Source of the DNA: Perca fluviatilis
Lineage: Eukaryota; Chordata; Actinopteri; Perciformes; Percidae
DNA: 64,000 bases
Assembly (NCBI RefSeq): GCF_010015445.1
Contig: NC_053118.1
Span: forward strand, 5,225,781-5,289,780
Direction: 5' to 3'
Below the pieces are notes generated by a model that saw only the letters and a list, made by a program, of their open reading frames with translations, was not told the DNA's origin and did not search any database. Each line of letters opens with the position of its first letter. Within the stretch, counting starts at the first letter, position 1. Shown one piece after another: positions 11,931-22,458 of this stretch. The position numbers were made by a program, and so were the translations under genes.

Positions 11931-12924
11931 TGGTAGCTATCACACAGACATGGTTTACAAAGGGTTCACTACATTTGCAGAAAAATTTTGTAAAGCTTGC
12001 ATAATATGCGCACAACACAACATTGGCAGAGGAGTGAATGTAACACGACAGGCAGCACACCAACCACCAACACGACCATTTGAACATTTGATGATGGATT
12101 TTGTTGAGCTAACACCGTCAGAGGGGAAAAAACATTGCCTCGTTATGGTTGATATGTTCTCTAAATGGGTGGAGGTGTTTCCGGCCAAAAGACAGACAGC
12201 TTCAGTGGTGGCAAAAGCTCTGATGACTGAAATCATTCCCAGATGGGGAATACCGAGCCTTGTGTCTAGCGACAATGGAGCTCATTTTGTAAACTCAGCG
12301 ATAACACAAATAAGCTTGTTTATCGGGATAAACATCAAGACGCATTGCGCTTATCATCCCCAGTCCGCGGGATTGGTGGAACGCATTAACGGGACGTTAA
12401 AAGCAAAACTAGCTAAATGCTGTGCAGACACAGGCCTCCCTTGGACAAAGGCGCTTCCTTTGGTCCTAATGTATATGCGAATGCGTACACGATCTCGTTC
12501 CAATCTCAGTCCGTATGAGATTCTGTTTGCCAGGCCTCCTTATGTAAGGACAGAAATGCCAAAGGCGGCAATTCCCTCAACAGCTCTATGTGAACATGAC
12601 ATGTTGAAATACTGCACCCAACTTTCTTCTGCTCTTTCTGACATAAGAAAACAGGTTTCAGCAGGTCTGCCTAAACCAGCTGAGGGACCACTGCATAAGC
12701 TCCGGCCTGGGGACTTTGTGGTGATCAAAAGCTTCAGGAGGAAGAACTGGCAGTCCAGACGCTGGGAAGGACCCTTCCAGATCCTCCTGGTCACTCACAC
12801 AGCGGTCAAGGTTGCAGAACGATCCACGTGGGTACACGCAACACACTGCAAACAGGTTCCAGACCCAGGAGAGGTGCCAGGTTCGCTAACACCTGCAACA
12901 AGTGACGAGCAGGTTCCCTGCTGA
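11881..12924 (+). pseudogene. Retroviral integrase remnant
   Basis: Integrase inserts viral DNA into the host genome. A His/Cys zinc-binding N-terminus spans the frameshift near 11928: the His residues lie before it, and CKACIIC lies after it. The catalytic core reads open from 11929 to 12924, with Asp at 12097 (MMDFVE), Asp at 12271 (SSDNGAHF) and Glu at 12379 (GLVERING). A C-terminal SH3-like part has LRPGDFVVIKS and WEGPFQILLVT. The core triad is intact and only the N-terminal join is broken. The stop at 12922-12924 ends pol about 250 bp before the env frame. Confidence 0.88.
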
Positions 12925-13175
12925 GTCACCTACGAGAAAAATTGCTTCAGAGACCAGCCTGACAGACAAAGTTCTGTGCTATCTCTGAAATCAATCGGGG
13001 AAAAACTGGAGTTTTTCTCACTGATTTGCAAACACACTGAAAGGAGGAGAGGAAGTGCGACAAATACTGGTATTGTACCTTTGACACAGCACATTCCTGA
13101 AAAACTCATTCTGTTGAGCTCTGACAGCTCTCACACTCACAGCACATTCCTTGTTTTCCTTTCACTGAGGAACTG

Positions 13176-15395
13176 TTGACATTCCTCTGTGACACAGAGC
13201 AGTGTGCTCAGGCACACACACACAAAACAGGAGCAGAGTGCTGTGATATGCATATGATTGAGCAGCACGAGAAACTACTGAAGTGGTACTCTCCGAGGAG
13301 ATTCGGGGGGTCCAAATTTGTACTGAGTTTATTCTTCATTACTGCATTTGTGATTTTTGCATTCGTAATGTTAGAAAGATATGATAAACCGCTGACTGAA
13401 GTAACCATTTTTTCCAACACCACTTCTCCCAATGACACAGACACACCCAGACACACTAGGAACACCAGTGAGGAGCATGGGAGGGGAAAGCGAGTGACGC
13501 GTTCCACAGTTTCTGCGTCTAGGAGTAGATGGCGTTCAGAGTACAACAGGTATCACAGAGCTAATGTTACTATCATGGTCAACACTACATCCACTCTTAT
13601 GCTTCAGCCCTGTGACTTTGTGTGGTGCGGGGAGCATGGAGCATCAGTAGGAGAGAGAGGTATATGTATGTTACATTGCAGAGGTGATGGATTTAGGTTA
13701 TTACAGAGAAGGAGGACCCTTATGTTCCTCATGGAAACAAGCTGTTTGGTATACAGGTAATGCAGATTGGGGCTATGAAGTTCCTAACGACCACACAAAC
13801 CTAACCAATAGATTATCAATAAAGAAGGTAAACTATTCCTCAACAGGCATCTTGTTAACATTGACCAATGCTCAGTATTCGGACCAAGGTTACTTCGTTG
13901 TGTGTATTATGACCTTAGGGAGGCTTCCCTGTGGATCTTTTTATCTTGAAGTAATCTCACCTTCCACATCTCACACAGAATCACCACATTTGACGCAGAC
14001 TTTTGAAAGGTTATCTAACAGATGGGGATCTTCTGAGGATAATGATGCATTCTCCACTAATGCATGGCTTGGCCTAGTTAAGAAGTTCACGCGTGATGTA
14101 GGGTATAATGACTCTTGTTATGTATGTTCACTATTTCCCCACTCTCAGAAGCAGGCTACCCCAGTAAAACCACACACATTGAATCTCACAGAAGTTGTCT
14201 GTGCTCTGACAGCACTCAAGGATGTTAGAGAGGAGGGGGGTCAGTTCTATTCGGCTTTTATTCAACCTTCACCTTGTGGAGGTTTTGCGAATCGCACTGT
14301 GCGTGCTCCAAATGGTACTATTTTTAAAACTAAAAATGGAAAAGCATCTGACAGTTTCACCATAGCCTTATGAAGAATTTGACACATGCCTTATGCATTG
14401 AACGACCTCGTCGCATGGGTTCTCAGTATTTGGGGGTAACCATGGGTTGTCAGCGGACTTTGAATTGTACGTGCGCAACAGGGGATTTAAATATTAGTGC
14501 ATGCTTACATTCCACAACGGGGTATCTTAGTGCTTCATTACTGATACCATCTTTGACTCACACCATGCGTTGGCCTGATGATTCTGGCGCAGGGTCTCTA
14601 GTGGACTACGTTTGGCTCTGTGGAGATCATTGGTATCAGATTTTGACTCCTCGATGGGCAGGAAGATGTAGTATGATATATTTGACACCTGCCATTACAG
14701 TTATGACTTCCCTTGTGCATACAACTCACCACTATCCCATGTACGTGCCCACATCTGATGTTTCTACTAGAGAAAAGCGAGAGGTTACCAGCCCAGGAAC
14801 TAAATTTGCAGCAGGATTCTTTCCATGGTATGGAACAGTGAAAAATGCACATAATATTGATCAGGTTCAGGAAAGTCTTGAGAATTTGACTGCTATGATG
14901 ATTTCAGGGTTTGGAGAATTTCCTCCTGTTATGCGAGCTATGAGAAACATGCTAATGCAGCATCAGATGGGATTGGACCTATTGCTAGCAGCACAGGGGG
15001 GACTTTGCCACATAATAGGCACACACTGCTGCACATTCATTCCAGACATTTCAGGAAACATCACTGACACCATTCACCACTTGAACCTACTTTTGACTAA
15101 TCTCAAAGCACAGGACGTCCCAGAACACTATGCAGGATGGGACTGGTGGGCCTGGGTTTTTCAAGGGGGGTGGAAGGCTTGGTTAGCTAGATTTATTGCA
15201 CCACTAATAACTTTGATGTTTGGTTTCCTGATCTGTGTATGCTGCATAATCCCACTAGTCAAGAAAATGATTTCCTCCATCTTCATGGTAAATATGATAC
15301 AGTATCAGGCACTTCAGAATACTGAGTCCTCTGACTTGTTTCGTCTGTCCAGATATGATGATGAGGTCCTGGACACTGTTTCTGATACTGTGTGA
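13176..15395 (+). pseudogene. env: Retroviral envelope remnant, class I with CX6CC motif
   Basis: Env mediates attachment and membrane fusion. The sequence lies in three segments: 13176 to about 13690, then 13684-14373 in a second frame ending in a TGA, then 14370-15395 back in the first frame. The N-terminal part has a hydrophobic segment (about residues 47-65) after a cytoplasm-like stretch, then an RGKR furin-like site, which suggests a long leader peptide. The surface part has several N-glycosylation sites and a WLCGD word. A second furin-like site REKR (near 14775) precedes the transmembrane subunit, which has the GLCHIIGTHCC motif (CX6CC) near 15002-15034 and a membrane anchor near 15180-15260. 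The third segment is intact for 341 codons. No complete protein is encoded as read. Confidence 0.85.
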
Positions 15396-15647
15396 GACTG
15401 ATTAAAATTTTTTGTTTTATTATTTTTACTTAGACGTGAACGCTTGCTACAATTAAAAAGGTTTTTTTTTTGTACCTCTTTAAAAAACAGCATTTCAGCA
15501 ATAGACAATTATATCCATAAGTTTGAATCTTTAAGAAGTAAAGGTTGAATTTTGTGATTAATTCTAAGATATGTTTGATGTTTGAATCTTTAAGAAATAA
15601 GGTTTGAATTTTTAAAGTAAAATTTATTTTGTGTGATTATGTTGTAA
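15396..15647 (+). other. 3' untranslated stretch of provirus
   Basis: AT-rich sequence between the env stop and the polypurine tract. It contains a short repeated phrase (TTTGAATCTTTAAGAA at about 15522 and 15582). No gene is seen. Confidence 0.5.
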
Positions 15648-15661
15648 TCAAAAGGGTGGAC
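15648..15661 (+). promoter_or_regulatory. Polypurine tract before 3' LTR
   Basis: AAAAGGGTGGA lies immediately before the 3' LTR start at 15662. A purine run at this place primes plus-strand DNA synthesis in retroviruses. Confidence 0.75.
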
Positions 15662-16019
15662 TGTGGTGGCAAATTTTATTTTAACCATTATTGATTAATG
15701 ATTATAACCATTTGCTTAAAGATTGTTTTAAACCTCCATTCAATAATGTTCCTTCCTCTTAGACTCTTAAAGACTAGAGAGGGACAGCTATAGCCATGAA
15801 CTCTTAGCCTAGAAGCTTTATTTTGGAGAGAGACACTAGCTTCTCACTTGTTTAACTTTTTAGCTGACAAAGTAGAGAAGGCCACAAAACCATGTTTCCT
15901 TCTGCCTCCTGAGATAAACGGTTGTTTAGGCTAATGAAAAGAACAGGAGCAGAGGGGAAGGTAAGGATGGGTTGACTTTTAATGATGTCCTCTTTTCAAC
16001 TCTGACCAGGCTAAAAGAT
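15662..16019 (+). repeat. 3' LTR of endogenous retrovirus, left part
   Basis: Matches 5469 to about 5823 of the 5' LTR and breaks off after CTAAAAGAT, where a 4.1-kb transposon is inserted. The rest of the LTR resumes at 20115. Confidence 0.92.
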
Positions 16020-16868
16020 TATGGAGTTATATTCCTATCTTTATTCAAGAGCGCATTCTTTCAATTTGAGAGCATTTCTCACTGATATTACGTTCAGATT
16101 TTGTAATAATTTCCCTCAAAACCTTGCTCTCACACTCAAATGGTCATGCTCGCGCTTGGATTTGCTCTGCTTGTGCTCAAACTTTGTGCTCGGATTCAGA
16201 TATGTTGTTCTGTGGACAGATTTCCTGCTCTCAGCTTTGAACCTTCTCCTCGCACTCAGCCTGATTCTGCGCGCTTGCAAATCTGCTGCTCTCGGAACTC
16301 TCCTGCGCGCTTGGATTTTTCTGTGTTACAACACTATCAAAATTCCACAACCAATAGAATGCCAGGTGTAGTGTTGACCAATTAAATGATCCCTGCCCCG
16401 TTGAGGGTGCGTTTGTTATGTGAGAACATCCGTTGGCGGCCGGCTCCTCTGTAACCATGGGTCTGTAACCCAAGTTTATTTAACCCCGCCGTCCATCGCT
16501 TTATTATTAGTATATGTCAATAATGTGCACAGAATGGTCGACGGTCTTTCACCTGCACCCATCAGGAAACGGGGAAAGCTTTGAAGTGGGACATATCAAG
16601 TTACGTAGCTAGCTACACAACTATGAGGGTGAGTAACATAAATTAAGCACATAGCATATGGCGCTAGCCATAGCTAGCCTAGCTTGATGTCCGTAAACAA
16701 ATAGATTTTCTTTATATCAGTAGTTTAGCTAGCTAGCTAGATTGAACGACATATGACGGACAGTATGTGTGTATTTACAACTGGTATTTAATGACCCCAC
16801 TTTGTAATTTGTCCTCGTTTGGTTAACCATGTTCCTGGGGATTTGGCTAATTTCAGACATGTTAGAGG
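16020..16868. repeat. Left terminal inverted repeat
   Basis: Inverted match to 19268-20114. It contains a 116-codon open frame (16021-16371) that is also open in the right arm. It is low-complexity (repeated GCTCTC/GCTCGC words) and probably not a gene. Confidence 0.9.
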
Positions 16869-17015
16869 CAATTGTAAAACCTAAACTGTAATATAACTGA
16901 AAAACAAAAGAAACTGGATTGTTTGTATCAGTTTTTACATCACTGTTGCATGTTTTTCAGATATTCTAAATTCTTATAACATTATTTTAACAATAACATT
17001 CATATATATATATAT

Positions 17016-17100
17016 TAAGCGACTTTGAGTCCATGAAAAGCGCTATATAAATTCAATTTATTATTATTATTATTATTATATATATGTATATATGTATAGA
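17016..17100 (+). repeat. LINE/SINE-type 3' tail with (ATT)n
   Basis: The phrase AAGCGCTATATAAATTCAA followed by TTATTATTATT is the usual 3' end of a fish retroposon. Only the tail is present, so the parent family is not assigned. Confidence 0.5.
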
Positions 17101-17247
17101 AAGTTGTAAGTACAATTCCACTCATATAATAAAATACTATTTAAAATAGCAGTTATTTATTTTTACCCTTATGAAATCAATACAAAGCAAATTGAACAGA
17201 AAAAAAAAAAGTATTTTGTTTGTTTCCCTTCTTCCAGGTGGGGCTGA

Positions 17248-17792
17248 AGTACCCCTGTTGAGCTGCACTGTGTGCATGGACCAGTGTTGTACAAACACAC
17301 TATTGTGTTGTTCCAGTCAGTACATTACTCCAAACGCAAAATCCCATTGGTTCCCCCTGTACTCACCTGTGTGCAGAGGGCAGGCAGTAGTGGCATAAAC
17401 CAAGTACGTTGGCAAGTCTGATAATAATTTAATTGTAAAATCATGTTACATACACTTATCATTTCTTTCTTGCTTAAATTCATAGGGTGCACAACAAGGC
17501 CCAGGAGAGACAATTACTGTGATGTCCACAAATCCAGAGAAGAGAAGGTAAGGTAAGATAGTAATGATGTTAAAGAAAGCTATGTACACCTAATATCTTA
17601 TGTGTTGATGTCTATGAATTTGTCTTAAATAGGAGCACACTATACAAAGTCAACAGTGGAGAGTTGATGGATCCGTCTGTCCTCAAAGTGCCAGAGATCT
17701 ACAAGGACTTCACCCGTTTCTGCACCATCACCTCAATAATCCAAGTGATAAAAGAGAGAACAAACTATTGTGTTCTCTGCTTACATGAATAG
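17248..17792 (+). pseudogene. Transposon-borne spliced exons (tail of an unidentified protein)
   Basis: Three segments join in one reading phase: about 17248-17403 (donor GTACGT at 17404), 17486-17547 (acceptor TAG before it, donor GTAAGG after it) and 17633-17792 (acceptor TAG, stop at 17790-17792). The joined reading includes KRKIPLVPPVLTC, then a short linker, then STLYKVNSG and KVPEIYKDF. Phase 0 at the first join and phase 2 at the second both hold, which is unlikely by chance. The first exon meets a stop just after its apparent acceptor, so the gene is truncated or decayed. I recall a similar linker in proteins with a SWIM zinc finger and a YqaJ-like nuclease from fish transposons, but no such domain is visible here. 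Function is unassigned. Confidence 0.45.
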
Positions 17793-18590
17793 GTGCCTGT
17801 AATGTCTGCCCACATAAACAATCAATAAATGTTAAGTATCACTGATATTTCTTAAATCATTGTGGTTTTTCAGAGCAATAAGATTATTAAAGCCATGTTC
17901 ATACTTGCAACAAATTAAAACCCTTATCAAGGCGAATAGGTTTTTCATGTTCTGTAATCTAAATCTAAAAACAGTATAATTAAATTTACCAGAGTGGACA
18001 CTTGCAGGTTTTTAAACAGCTTTAATTTACCTTGTCAAAACAATAAGTAATTCATAACCAACTGCACAATATTTGACACAAAACCTAAAAAGCGTATGGT
18101 TCATACTCCTGTGAAGCAGTACACTTTGCCTGTAGGATTTACTGTAGCAGGAACATTGATATTGGCAAACTGATGACCCAGGTACAGGTGAGTTTGTGAG
18201 CAGGGTTATGATTTTAACTAAAATAAAGATAAGATAAGCCTAGTGTTCACAAGAGGGATAATTCAGGTATTGCAACACAAGTTATAGAATAATTTAATTA
18301 AATAGGAGGTATATACAACTAGTAGAAAATAAATTAACTAAACAAGAGCAATTAGGGCAAAGTTATGAGGTAGTAGCAAGCTAAAGTGACGTATAATCAA
18401 TAGCAGTGAGTCACATCAACAGTGTACACCAGAATAATATATACTGTGATTAAGTAATGATACTTAGTGTTGTCTGTAGACTACTAATATAACAAAACAG
18501 AAAAATAATATAGTGTACGATGCAGTATGGAGAACAACAGAGTCCCATATGACCCCAAGAGACTTTAATTGCAGCTGTTGATGATTTTGC

Positions 18591-18731
18591 AGATGGTTGT
18601 AGTCTGTAGCCAGCCATACAGTAGGTAGATCTGGAGCAGATGGTTGTAGTCTGTAGCCAGCCATACAGTAGGTAGATCTGGAGCAGATGGTTGTAGTCTG
18701 TAGCCAGTCATACAGTAGGTAGATCTGGAGC
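18591..18731. repeat. Three tandem 47-bp units
   Basis: The unit begins AGATGGTTGTAGTCTGTAGC and is repeated three times with one substitution in the third. It lies inside the long-inverted-repeat transposon. Confidence 0.9.
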
Positions 18732-19124
18732 AGCAGGGTGACTTCTAGCTTTCATGGGCTGGTGATAAGACTCTGCTGCTATGATGCAGCATTGGTCGAG
18801 CCCTTCATTCTCAACTGGAAGAAAAGAAAAGAAAACAAAATGCTTGTTTTTTCTGTTCAGTTTGCTTTGTATTCATTAAAAAAACTGCTATTTAAGGAGC
18901 AAATTATTCTAGATCTGTTTTATTATAGTGATAACATTGTACTTAACATTACAGCGTTTTATACAGATTGATATGAATCCATCATTTTCAAACTAATGTT
19001 ATATGAAGAAATGAAGACTAAATTCTGATGAACAACATACAACAGTGATGCAAAAACGAACACAAACAATCCAGTTTCTGGTGTTCTTTCAGTTATATTA
19101 CAGTTTAGGTTTTACTATTGGCTC

Positions 19125-19267
19125 TAACATGAAATTAGCAAAATCCCCAGTAACAAGGTTAACCAAACGAGGGAAAAATACACATACTGATGTCCGTCAT
19201 ATGTTGTTCAATCTAACTAAACTATAAAGAAAATTATTTGTTTACGGACATCAAGCTAGGCTGTATA
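19125..19267. repeat. Duplicated sub-terminal block next to right inverted repeat
   Basis: This block repeats, in the same direction and with deletions, the inner part of the right arm (about 19268-19460): both contain AATCCCCAG, GGTTAACCAAACGAGG and GACATCAAGCTAGGCT. The left arm has no such extra copy. Confidence 0.7.
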
Positions 19268-20114
19268 CTAGCATGTCTGAAATTAGCCAAATCCCCAGGA
19301 ACATGGTTAACCAAACGAGGACAAATTACAAAGTGGGGTCATTAAATACCAGTTGTAAATACACACATACTGTCCGTCATATGGCGTTCAATCTAGCTAG
19401 CTAGCTAAACTACTGATATAAAGAAAATCTATTTGTTTACGGACATCAAGCTAGGCTAGCTATGGCTAGCCCATATGCTATGTGCTTAATTTATGTTACT
19501 CACCCTCATAGTTGTGTAGCTAGCTACGTAACTTGATATGTCCCACTTCAAAGCTTTCTCCCGTTTCCTGATGGGTGCAGGTGAAAGACCGTCGACCATT
19601 CTGTGCACATTATTGACATATACTAATAATAAAGCGATGGACGGCGGGGTTAAATAAACTTGAGTTACAGACCCATGGTTACAGAGGAGCCGGCCGCAAC
19701 GGATGTTCTCACATAAAACGAACGCACCCTCAACGGGGCAGGGATCATTTAATTGGTCAACACTACACCTGGCATTCTATTGGTTGTGGAATTTTGATAG
19801 TGTTGTAACACAGAAAAATCCAAGCGCGCAGGAGAGATCCGAGAGCAGCAGATTTGCAAGCGCGCAGAATCAGGCTGAGTGCGAGGAGAAGGTTCAAAGC
19901 TGAGAGCAGGAAATCTGTCCACAGAACAACATATCTGAATCCGAGCACAAAGTTTGAGCACAAGCAGAGCAAATCCAAGCACGAGCATGACCATTTGAGT
20001 GTGAGAGCAAGGTTTTGAGGGAAATTATTACAAAATCTGAACGTAATATCAGTGAGAAATGCTCTCAAATTGAAAGAATACGCTCTTGAATAAAGATATG
20101 AATATAACTCCATA
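19268..20114. repeat. Right terminal inverted repeat
   Basis: Inverted match to 16020-16868, ending GAATATAACTCCAT. It forms the right boundary with the retroviral LTR. Confidence 0.9.
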
Positions 20115-20364
20115 GAAGATAAAGTTAGAGGGGTGGCTTGAGAGGGGTTTTTGACTATATGATGATATGATGTTTAGAATTCTTTAGTAATGCTCATTCA
20201 GTTGTACTGCATGTACCTTTGAATCTGTATTCTCATATTTTGCAAAATATAATAAATGCTCAAAGACCAGACTTTGGTTTAAAATCTCAAACAGTCTTTA
20301 TTCGTTTTCATTTTTATCATTGATATTTGTTTACTCTGCTGCTTCATAGAAAACTTCCACCACA
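20115..20364 (+). repeat. 3' LTR of endogenous retrovirus, right part
   Basis: Continues the LTR from GAAGATAAAGTTAGAGG to the terminus CTTCCACCACA at 20364, matching about 5822-6068 of the 5' LTR, including AATAAA near 20250. Confidence 0.92.
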
Positions 20365-20532
20365 CTACGTCTCTGAAAAAGTAAATTGTAGGCCAACAGT
20401 CGTAAACTAGAACTATTACTGCACCACAAAACTCATGCAAACTAGTAGGCGTTTTTTTCTGTTAGGTTTTTTTTTTGTGAGTGCTTTATGACGGGGGAGG
20501 GGCTCACGGCAGCACCTGCTGCTCGTTGAGCA
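20365..20532. other. Flank of provirus, start of local repeat unit
   Basis: No gene. From about 20490 it carries GGGGGAGGGGCTCACGGCAG, the head of a unit that recurs near 21474 and 21773. Confidence 0.5.
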
Positions 20533-21201
20533 CAAGGGGGTAAGCTTCGCTTCAGAACTCGAACCTCCTATGGCGCCATTTTGACGCTACAAAGAGATCA
20601 CCTCCCGTTAGCATTCCACTGACTAGCATACATTTTGGCGCCACTTTGACAGTGAATAACTTTACATCAGAAATGTTTAAAGACTCTATTTGTCCGTTGT
20701 TTAGTTCTAAAGAAACACGACAACGTATAAAAGGCTCCATTACCTTGTACCTCACGTTATGGCTCCGTAGCAGACGTTTTTGTAAAAATAGGCTAACGAT
20801 TGTGTCATAACCAAGTGACTTACTGTCGCACAGTAGAGGAATTACCGTATAGTACAGGAGAAGCTCGCAGGCAGTTTCGACTTACATTAGCTGTTTAGGT
20901 TTCATTACTAATGTTAACTAGCATGTTAGTTAGCAATAATTAGCCTGTGCTTATGTTATCTCCTTACATATACCTACGCTCTCCGTCTCTGTAAGATTGG
21001 GAATGATTGAGATTTCTCTTGGCACAGCTACCAGAACACTTACAACTTTCAGACACGTTGCTCACGTCACATTTACGTTGTCTCTGTCAGTTGGAGGCTG
21101 CGCAGTAACGCAAGAGATCACCGGAAAAGTGCTTCTAATAGCCTTCACTGGTCTCCGTCCAGAGCAACGGGGTCTATTGGTCCATTATATATATGTCAAT
21201 G
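20533..21201 (+). mobile_element. Non-autonomous hAT element (MITE), copy 2
   Basis: A 669-bp element starts CAAGGGGGTAAGC and ends ATATGTCAATG, flanked by perfect 8-bp duplications GTTGAGCA (20525-20532, 21202-21209). It is very similar to copy 1 at 2191-2861. The uninterrupted target can be read in the neighbouring repeat units near 21507 and 21807. It has no coding capacity. Confidence 0.88.
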
Positions 21202-22015
21202 GTTGAGCACAGTAAATGTAGAGTGATACGTGCTTTCACGAGTCTCCAAACACCACAAAAGTTTCCAATAACACCAGAAAAAGTCGCTAGTCGCTTTTGA
21301 CAAAAAAGTCAAGTTTGGATGAGATTTCGTCGAACATTTTGCATTGAAGCATGACGTATTTCTGAGCTAAGGTGTAAGTAGTGGAGTGCTGTGTGTCTCC
21401 TCTCTGCTCTGACTGCAGGCTGGGACTGCAGCACGAGGCTACTGAGAGACTGACCGCATGTGAGAGCTTTTGGGCGGGGGAGGGGCTCACGGCAGCACCC
21501 GCTGCTTGTTGAGCACAGTAACTGCAGAATGATAGCTATATTTGGAGAAAACTGCTGTTTGATTCAGTACCGCGTCGTGTCCCTAATTATTTTGTGTAAG
21601 AGTGAAGAAACATTTACACCCCGCTCTGTAAGCCAGGGCAAGAACGGCGGCGCATTCGTGATTCAATGCAGCCTGGGCGCAGAGTGCTGTGTGTCTCCTC
21701 TCTGCTCTGACGGCAGGCTGGGACTGCAGCGCGAGGCTACTGAGAGACTGACCGCTTGTCAGGGCTTTTTTACGGGGGAGGGGCTCACGGCAGCACCCGC
21801 TGCTTGTTGAGCACAGTAATTGCAGAGTGATACGTGCTTTCACGAGGCTCCAAACACCACAAAAGTTTCCATAACACCAGAAAAAGTCGCTAGTCGCTTT
21901 TGACAAAAAAAGTCAAGTTTGGATGGGATTTCCTCGAACATTGCAACGTCATGCATTGAAGCATGACGTATTTCTGAGCTAAAGTCTAAGTACAGGATGT
22001 CTGCTAACTAGTGGA
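21202..22015. repeat. Imperfect tandem units of about 300 bp
   Basis: Related units share a block reading CTCCTCTCTGCTCTGAC, then GGACTGCAGC, GAGAGACTGACCGC and GGCTCACGGCAGCACC (about 21397-21530 and 21690-21830). A second shared block with CCAAACACCACAAAAGTTTCC appears at about 21246 and 21851, and GCATGACGTATTTCTGAGC at 21350 and 21961. The region is non-coding; open frames such as 21460-21810 are read-through of repeats. Confidence 0.75.
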
Positions 22016-22458
22016 GGGGAGTATGAATGACATATAACACTCTATTCAGAGAAAACAGCTGTTTTATTCAGTACCGCGTCCTGTCGCAATTTTGAGTTCA
22101 CTTTTCATTGGTGACGATTCGCGGCGTCTGAGTGCCGCACAAATGCACGGTCGCAAGGAGTGGCGTCCGCTGGTAACCCTGACGCGCGCAGAGGCGTGAG
22201 GGCCCGTTCATCGCTGCTCGCAGCTTTAATTCCTTCAGTTTCAATAGGGCCTTCGCCGCTGTCGGCACTCGGGCCCTAATTCCTTCAGTTTCAATAGGGC
22301 CTTCGCCGCTGTCGGCGCTCGGGCCCCAAGAATGGTTTGTGTTCTTAAGCTGGAGGTTTGCTTGTCATATTTAAAATTCGGGGAGTATGAATGACATATA
22401 ACACTCTATTCAGAGAAAACAGCTGTTTTATTCAGTACCGCGTCCTGTCGCAATTTTG
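22016..22458. repeat. 286-bp repeat block flanked by perfect 79-bp direct repeats
   Basis: The 79-bp sequence starting GGGGAGTATGAATGAC occurs at 22016-22094 and again at 22380-22458. Between them lies a block that recurs at 23727-24012. Within the block, TTCCTTCAGTTTCAATAGGG occurs twice in tandem. I recognise the block as a common fish interspersed repeat but cannot name its class. Confidence 0.8.

Larger units (their letters stand above)
16020..20114. mobile_element. DNA transposon with about 850-bp terminal inverted repeats
   Basis: The ends are perfect inverted matches (ATGGAGTTATATTC at 16021 and its complement ending 20113), and the match continues for about 850 bp inward on each side (16020-16868 and 19268-20114), with small differences. 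It sits inside the retroviral 3' LTR. The flanks AAAGAT and GAAGAT may be an imperfect 6-bp target duplication. The interior holds spliced exon-like sequence (17248-17792), a LINE/SINE tail, a 47-bp tandem repeat and a duplicated sub-terminal block. Long inverted repeats plus exons suggest a once autonomous element. The exon protein loosely recalls the SWIM/YqaJ-type second gene of IS-like fish transposons, so the family assignment is only tentative. Confidence 0.85.

Noticed and set aside
16021..16371. 116-codon hydrophobic frame in the left inverted repeat
   Set aside because: It is repeated in the right arm and made of GCTCTC/GCTCGC-type low-complexity DNA; no domain, and no sign of codon constraint.
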